A stretch of 32,463 nucleotides of DNA from NCBI GenBank assembly GCA_017407205.1, contig JAFQXA010000032.1, positions 1 to 32,463 of the forward strand, read 5' to 3'. Both the position numbers and the translations under genes were made by a program. Under the pieces are notes generated by a model. The model saw only the letters and a list, made by a program, of their open reading frames with translations, searched no databases and was not told the origin of the DNA. The DNA comes from Clostridia bacterium. GTDB lineage: Bacteria; Bacillota; Clostridia; Christensenellales; CAG-138. Positions 28,649 to 32,463 of this stretch are shown here, piece by piece. The first letter of the stretch is position 1. The number at the start of each line of letters is the position of its first letter.

Positions 28649-30499
28649 TCAGTCCTCTTTCTTTACGAGAACACCTGTTGTCATTACAACTGCTGCAAGA
28701 ACCAATACGCTTGCAAAAACAACTGTCATCTTGGCAGTACCTGTCTTAGGTGTATCGGGTGAAGTTGTGGGAGCTGCTGTGGGCCTTGTTGTGGGCTCAA
28801 CTGTCGGCACTTCTGTAGGAGCAGCTGTCGGTGTTGCTGTAGGCTCAACTGTCGGTGTTGCTGTGGGAGCAACTGTGGGAGTTGCCGTAGGAGCAACCGT
28901 CGGAGTTGCTGTGGGTTCAACTGTCGGAGTTGCCGTGGGAGCAACTGTCGGTGTTGCTGTAGGTGCAACTGTAGGTGTTGCCGTGGGCTCAATTGTCGGT
29001 GTGTTTTCAGGCACAGCAGTAGGCGTTCCTGTAGGCTGTACCACTTCGCCTGAACCAACGTTTATGTTCAAGCCCTTTACTGCCCATGTAAGGTCTTTGC
29101 CTGCTGTTTCATCTACGAGGAATGTGTCAGAACCAACAGTTACCTGGCCTGCCTTTTTAACCTTAAGGTCAAATGACATAATCTTTACTGAATCTGCTGC
29201 AATTGGCTGTTCTACGTCAACAAAGTTAATAAATGCCTTTGCACCGCCATCCTTAAATGCTGTACCGCCTGTTGTACCGCTGTTCTTTATAAGCTCATAT
29301 TTAGGAGCTGTACCTACTGCTTCAAATGCGTCCGTATCAATGGGCACTACCAACTCAAGAGTATTGATATTGGGAGCACACTTTACAAATTCTACAGTAA
29401 CTGTGATTGTTTCACCGGCCTGAACAGGGTTCTTGCTTGCCTTTACTTCAAATACTACATCGTATTCATCAAGAGGAGGCATTGTTTCTTCAGGAGTGAG
29501 CGTAGGTGTAACCGTAGGATCTTCTTCTGTGCCGATTTTAATCCTTGCTGACATTGTTGCAAAAGGAATATCCTCGCCTGTTACCTCGTCTACCAAGAAG
29601 CTGTCCGCTGTGCTGATTGCAATTTTACCTGCATCCTTAACCTTGAGCTTGAATGTCATGATCTTTACTGAATCTGCTGCAAGGGGCTCTTCAACATCAA
29701 CGAAATTGATGAATGCTTCTGCGCCTTCGTTTCTGAATGCAGCACCGCCCGTTGTGTTAGTATTCTTCTTGAGTTCGTATACGGGTGTTTCAACTGCTTC
29801 AAAAGCATTTGTATCGATGGGAATCAAGAGCTCAAGTGTGTTAATATTGGGAGCACACTTTTCAAATGCTACTGTTACCGTGATTATGTCACCGACCTGA
29901 GCTGCCTTCTTATCGGAAGTTACCGAAATAACTGCATCGTACTCATCAAGAGGAGGCATTGTTTCTTCAGGCTCTTCTGTGGGTTTTTCTGTTTCTTCAA
30001 CAAAGAGTGTAACTTCTGCATCCGTTGCATCCCATGTAAGGTCACGGCTCTCACCGTTTTCTTCTGTTACAACAAAGGATTCCGGGCTGATTGCAATTGT
30101 GCCTGCAGCCAAGACCTTGAGCTTGAATGTTGTGATAGTTGATGAACCCTCTTTAAGAGGCTCTGCAACGTCTACAAAGTTAACAAAAACTTCGGAATTT
30201 TCATTCTTGAAAGAAGCATCACCGGCTGTATTGTCGTTTTTCTGCAAATCATATGTAGGAGCTGTACCCACTACTTCAAATGCTTCCGTATCAATGGGAA
30301 TTACGAGTTCAAGAACATTGACATTTGCAGGGCACTTTGTAAATGCTACTGTTACGTTAATCTCATCTCCTACCTGAGGTGTAGGATTATCTACAGTAAC
30401 CGCAAATTCAACTTCTGCTTCCGCAAAAGCCAGCATAGGTACTATTGCAATACCCAAAACAAGTGCGACTGCCAAAAATACTGACAAAATTCGTTTCAT
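28649..30499 (-). CDS. Secreted protein with three cohesin-like domains, PT-repeat stalk and PKTG sorting signal
   Basis: This 616-residue protein has a signal peptide (about 1-26, cut near AFA-EAE) and three tandem beta-sandwich domains like cohesins (about 31-168, 187-323, 346-482). Each has VGDxITVTV, a single Cys (56, 214, 374) before the PxNxNxLEL strand, PIDTxAFE and INFVDV. The first two linkers share TMPPLDEYD or EETMPPLDEYD. A Pro-Thr stalk at 486-581 leads to PKTG (584-587), a hydrophobic stretch and VKKED. It is expected to be displayed on the cell wall by a sortase that is not in this window. Cohesins bind dockerins in cellulosomes, but none is seen here, so the partner is unknown. 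The ribosome binding site GGAGGAAGATC precedes the ATG. Confidence 0.9.
   Translation of the reverse strand: MKRILSVFLAVALVLGIAIVPMLAFAEAEVEFAVTVDNPTPQVGDEINVTVAFTKCPANVNVLELVIPIDTEAFEVVGTAPTYDLQKNDNTAGDASFKNENSEVFVNFVDVAEPLKEGSSTITTFKLKVLAAGTIAISPESFVVTEENGESRDLTWDATDAEVTLFVEETEKPTEEPEETMPPLDEYDAVISVTSDKKAAQVGDIITVTVAFEKCAPNINTLELLIPIDTNAFEAVETPVYELKKNTNTTGGAAFRNEGAEAFINFVDVEEPLAADSVKIMTFKLKVKDAGKIAISTADSFLVDEVTGEDIPFATMSARIKIGTEEDPTVTPTLTPEETMPPLDEYDVVFEVKASKNPVQAGETITVTVEFVKCAPNINTLELVVPIDTDAFEAVGTAPKYELIKNSGTTGGTAFKDGGAKAFINFVDVEQPIAADSVKIMSFDLKVKKAGQVTVGSDTFLVDETAGKDLTWAVKGLNINVGSGEVVQPTGTPTAVPENTPTIEPTATPTVAPTATPTVAPTATPTVEPTATPTVAPTATPTVAPTATPTVEPTATPTAAPTEVPTVEPTTRPTAAPTTSPDTPKTGTAKMTVVFASVLVLAAVVMTTGVLVKKED
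28757..29044 (-). repeat. Coding tandem repeats for the Pro-Thr stalk
   Basis: About 96 codons are built from short units coding for PTATPTVAP or PTATPTVEP. The DNA repeats are near-identical in runs of 24-36 bases, so copy number can change by slippage. The antisense strand has a long open frame across it as a by-product. Confidence 0.9.
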
Positions 30500-30587
30500 G
30501 ATCTTCCTCCAACGTAAATGTCTTCAATCAAAATAAGTTATGAACAATGTTTGAGTAAACTATGAACATTTTATGACTGATACTGCT

Positions 30588-30616
30588 ATTATAGCACTAC
30601 CAACCCTCCACTTCAA
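30588..30616 (-). promoter_or_regulatory. Promoter of the three-domain cohesin-like gene
   Basis: Minus strand: -35 TTGAAG (30611-30616), 17-base spacer, exact -10 TATAAT (30588-30593) in the context GTGCTATAAT. Two TGTTCATA octamers (plus strand TATGAACA at 30561-30568 and 30539-30546) lie in the leader. The nearer one is 19 bases from the -10, the same distance as in the next paralog. Confidence 0.8.
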
Positions 30617-30670
30617 GCGTGTTTTTTATTATTTTTTACCTTTTTTTGAAAAGTTCTGCTTCGCCATATG

Positions 30671-30702
30671 ACAAAAGCACGGAATTTCTTCCGTGCTTTT
30701 GT
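30671..30702 (-). terminator. Terminator of the one-domain cohesin-like gene
   Basis: A 14-pair stem (core AAAAGCACGGAA with TTCCGTGCTTTT) has a TTTC loop. A/T runs inside the stem make it work in either direction. It lies 13 bases after the stop codon. Confidence 0.85.
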
Positions 30703-30715
30703 ATTAAAGCTTTAA

Positions 30716-31624
30716 TTAGTCTTCTTTCTTAACAAGAACACCTGCTGTTGTACCTACTGCTGCAAGTACCAATACGCTTGCAAGAACAACTGCGAAACGA
30801 GTGCTGCCTGTCTTAGGTGTTTCAGGTGCAGTTGTGGGAGCAACTGTTGCTTCGGGTGTAGGTCTTACGATAGGCTCTTCTGTGGGCTCAACCGTAGGTT
30901 CCTCTGTGGGCTCTACTTCCTCTGTGGGTTCTACAGTAGGTTCAACTGTGGGCTCTACTTCTTCTGTAGGTTCTACTGTGGGCTCCACTTCCTCTGTGGG
31001 CTCAACAGTAGGTTCTACTGTGGGCTCTACTTCCTCTGTGGGCTCTACTGTCGGCTCAACTGTGGGCTCTACTTCCTCTGTGGGCTCAACTGTGGGGTCT
31101 ACTGTCGGCTCAACTGTGGGGTCTACGGAAGCCTCACCTGCTGTAACTGTAGCTGCTGTTGCTGTCCAAGCAATGTCTTCCTGTGTTGTTTCATCTACGA
31201 GGAAGCTTTCATCGCTGACTGCGATTGTGCCGCTGCCCAAAACCTTGAGCTGGAAAGTCATAATTGTTGTAGATGATGCTGCGATGGGATCTACAACATC
31301 AACAAAGTTCAAGAATGCCTGTGTGCCTTCTTTTTTGAATGCAACGCCGCCTGTTGTGTTGCTGTTCTTTGCAAGGCAGTATTCAGGTTCGCCTGTTGCT
31401 TCAAAAGCTTCTGTATCGATGGGAACAACGAGCTCGAGAGTATTGATGTTAGCAGGGCATGATGTGAATGCTACTGTTACTGTGATTACATCACCGATAG
31501 CAGGTGTTGAGTTATCAACTGTTACTGCTATAGCTGCTTCATCAGCTGCTGTAGTGAACATGGGGACCATTATTGCACCAAGTACGAGTGCAACTGCTAA
31601 GAACATGGGTAAAAATCTTTTCAT
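30716..31624 (-). CDS. Secreted protein with one cohesin-like domain, PTVEPTEEVE stalk and PKTG sorting signal
   Basis: A paralog of the neighbouring gene, 302 residues. The signal peptide is about 1-27. There is a single cohesin-like domain at about 32-163, with IGDVITVTV, Cys56 before PANINTLEL, PIDTEAFE and LNFVDV. An acidic stalk at 167-269 is made of PTVEP and TEEVE units, in contrast to the neutral PT stalk of the larger paralog. PKTG at 270-273 precedes a hydrophobic segment and VKKED. The last 30 or so residues nearly match the other two paralogs at both protein and DNA level. It is probably wall-anchored and surface-displayed; the ligand is unknown. The ribosome binding site GGAGGAAGACA is almost the same as that of the larger paralog. 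Confidence 0.9.
   Translation of the reverse strand: MKRFLPMFLAVALVLGAIMVPMFTTAADEAAIAVTVDNSTPAIGDVITVTVAFTSCPANINTLELVVPIDTEAFEATGEPEYCLAKNSNTTGGVAFKKEGTQAFLNFVDVVDPIAASSTTIMTFQLKVLGSGTIAVSDESFLVDETTQEDIAWTATAATVTAGEASVDPTVEPTVDPTVEPTEEVEPTVEPTVEPTEEVEPTVEPTVEPTEEVEPTVEPTEEVEPTVEPTVEPTEEVEPTEEPTVEPTEEPIVRPTPEATVAPTTAPETPKTGSTRFAVVLASVLVLAAVGTTAGVLVKKED
30818..31126 (-). repeat. Coding tandem repeats for the acidic stalk
   Basis: About 103 codons of PTVEP and TEEVE units repeat at 12-30 base periods. Adjacent copies differ mostly at third codon positions (for example gtgggc, gtaggt and gtcggc on the plus strand). This indicates older expansion followed by silent drift rather than one very recent burst. 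Confidence 0.9.
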
Positions 31625-31864
31625 TGTCTTCCTCCAATGGTAAATTTATTTGGTCTTTTTTATGAACAATCTATGACCATTACAGGCATTATAGCACCTG
31701 TTTTTGAATTTAACAAGTCTTTTTTTCCTTGATTTTCCTTGATTTTTTCAAGGTTTTTGTGTCACCCACAACAAGATGTGTACCCATTATTTTCCCATCA
31801 ATAAATATTGTGATAATTGTCTGATAAATTTTTTATATATTTTTTTGAAAATCCATCAAATGCA
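31625..31864. other. Intergenic region between the second and third cohesin-like genes
   Basis: This AT-rich stretch has no gene that I can support. It holds the leader and promoter of the second gene, a direct repeat of CCTTGATTTT near 31727-31745, and a small CCTTGA/TCAAGG hairpin (31737-31753) followed by TTTTT on the plus strand. No plus-strand gene is upstream for that hairpin to terminate. A-rich sequence upstream of the -35 (about 31717-31730, minus sense) could act as an UP element. Confidence 0.5.
31688..31716 (-). promoter_or_regulatory. Promoter of the one-domain cohesin-like gene
   Basis: Minus strand: -35 TTGTTA (31711-31716), 17-base spacer, exact -10 TATAAT (31688-31693) in the context GTGCTATAAT, matching the paralog's promoter. 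TGTTCATA (plus strand TATGAACA, 31661-31668) lies 19 bases past the -10. Confidence 0.8.
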
Positions 31865-31895
31865 AAAGAAACACGGAAGCTTTCCGTGTTTCTTT
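31865..31895 (-). terminator. Terminator of the third cohesin-like gene
   Basis: A 14-pair stem (core GAAACACGGAA with TTCCGTGTTTC) has a three-base loop, and its outer A/T pairs give T-runs on both strands. It lies 33 bases after the stop and has the same ACGGAA core as the terminator of the second gene. Confidence 0.85.
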
Positions 31896-31928
31896 GATTA
31901 AACCTTAGGGTTTATTTATTATTTCAGA

Positions 31929-32463
31929 TTAGTTCTTTTTGAATGCTACAGCGCATGTTGCTACTGCTGCGAGAACCAATACGCTTGCAAGAACAACAGC
32001 GATTTCTGTGCTGCCTGTCTTGGGCGGTTCGGGATCTGCGGGAGCTGTTGTAGGCTGAGCTGTGGGAACTACTGTAGGCTGAGCTGTGGGCTTAGCTGTC
32101 GGAGCAACTGTGGGCTTAGCTGTGGGAGCTACTGTGGGTGTAGCTGTGGGAGCAGCTGTTGTGGGAGCTACTGTGGGTGTAGCTGTGGGAGCAGCTGTTG
32201 TAGGAACTACTGTGGGCTCTGCTGCGCCTGCTGCTGTTACTGTAGCTGCTGTTGCTGTCCAAGCGATGTCTTGCTGTGTTGTTTCATCTACGATGAAGCT
32301 TTCGTCGCTGACTGCGATTGTGCCGCTGCCCTTAACGATTACGTCAAATGTCATGATTGTTGTTGAATCAGCTGTGAGAGCCTCACCAACGTCAACGAAG
32401 TTGATGAATGCCTGTGAACCATTGCCCTTGAATGAGCTGCCGCCTGTTGTGCCGTCATTCTTC
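31929..32463 (-). CDS. Third cohesin-like surface protein, 5' part outside the window
   Basis: The reading frame is open to the right edge, so the signal peptide and first half of the domain are missing. The visible part begins KNDGTTGGSSFKGNGSQAFI, continues NFVDVGEALTADSTTIMTFDV and SGTIAVSDESFIVDETTQQDIAW, and aligns closely with the second paralog. A neutral stalk of PTVAPTAK- and PTTAAPTATPT-type units (32025-32216) leads to PKTG, a hydrophobic segment and FKKN. The last four residues differ from the VKKED of the other two, but the sorting signal is otherwise the same. It probably has the same surface location. How many domains it has cannot be told. Confidence 0.88.
   Translation of the reverse strand, partial: KNDGTTGGSSFKGNGSQAFINFVDVGEALTADSTTIMTFDVIVKGSGTIAVSDESFIVDETTQQDIAWTATAATVTAAGAAEPTVVPTTAAPTATPTVAPTTAAPTATPTVAPTAKPTVAPTAKPTAQPTVVPTAQPTTAPADPEPPKTGSTEIAVVLASVLVLAAVATCAVAFKKN

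Noticed and set aside
28731..29423. Long plus-strand open frame rich in Val/Gly repeats (230 codons)
   Set aside because: It is antisense to the PT-repeat stalk and third cohesin-like domain. The repeat codons simply leave the opposite strand open. It has no ribosome binding site or promoter.
28757..31126. CRISPR-like repeat structure
   Set aside because: The repeats are in-frame codons for Pro-Thr or Pro-Thr-Val-Glu units of varying period without unique spacers, and they lie inside secreted-protein genes.
30801..31643. Long plus-strand open frame with SVGSTVGST-type repeats (280 codons)
   Set aside because: It is an antisense shadow of the acidic stalk of the one-domain gene. The sense frame has a signal peptide, domain and sorting signal, while this one has none.
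31737..31753. CCTTGA/TCAAGG hairpin followed by TTTTT as a plus-strand terminator
   Set aside because: There is no plus-strand gene upstream of it, the stem has only six pairs, and a real terminator for the nearby minus-strand gene is already present at 31865-31895.
1..32463. tRNA or rRNA genes, insertion sequences, prophage or attachment sites
   Set aside because: I looked on both strands and saw no cloverleaf, rRNA sequence, transposase, integrase or flanking inverted repeats that would support any of these.

Overview
The window reads as chromosomal DNA of a low-to-moderate GC Gram-positive bacterium of the class Clostridia, probably an uncultured gut-type lineage. The signs are Firmicutes-type rpoB/rpoC without large insertions, a CarD-YacL pair, AGGAGG-type ribosome binding sites, consensus sigma-A promoters, and secreted proteins ending in a PKTG-type sortase signal. 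The genus cannot be fixed from the sequence alone. Almost everything is on the minus strand. Only the genes at 16485-19824 read rightwards.

Left part (1-16412, minus strand except where stated): an information-processing block. Read in the direction of transcription it is: a small membrane-anchored protein and an S41 C-terminal-processing protease (from the promoter at 16384-16412 to the terminator at 14566-14605); carD, which carries an in-frame TAG, and the PIN-TRAM protein YacL (promoter 14524-14553); rpoB-rpoC plus an unusual Cys-pair/two-TM protein (promoter 12734-12762); then rpsL-rpsG-fusA-tuf (promoter 4711-4739, terminator 298-340). Another perfect-consensus promoter at 168-196 fires out of the left edge into a structured leader. 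The usual rplKAJL genes are not upstream of rpoB.

Middle (16413-25550): a plus-strand pair encodes a VTT(DedA-like)-acyltransferase-zinc ribbon fusion and a YfcC/DcuC-type transporter. A lone 85-residue Cys-containing peptide gene with a leader-like N-terminus follows on the minus strand. Next comes a tight minus-strand operon prs-rarA-tldD-pmbA driven from 25468-25496: a PRPP synthase, a replication-fork AAA+ ATPase, and the TldD/PmbA (TldE) metalloprotease pair.

Right part (25527-32463): a four-gene overlapping operon (PLP sugar aminotransferase, GNAT acetyltransferase, FdtA/WxcM-type cupin isomerase, lipid-carrier GT2 glycosyltransferase) that probably makes and transfers an acylated amino-deoxy sugar. 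It is followed by three tandem paralogous genes for secreted proteins with cohesin-like domains, Pro-Thr repeat stalks and PKTG sorting signals. The third gene runs off the right edge. Two of the three have near-matching promoters and leaders, and all three have matching terminators.

Most worth checking: the amber codon inside carD with full CarD homology continuing in frame after it; the cohesin-like surface-protein array next to a sugar cluster; the RiPP-like small peptide; the Cys-pair membrane protein between rpoC and rpsL; and the periodic GCAT array over the rpoB start site.
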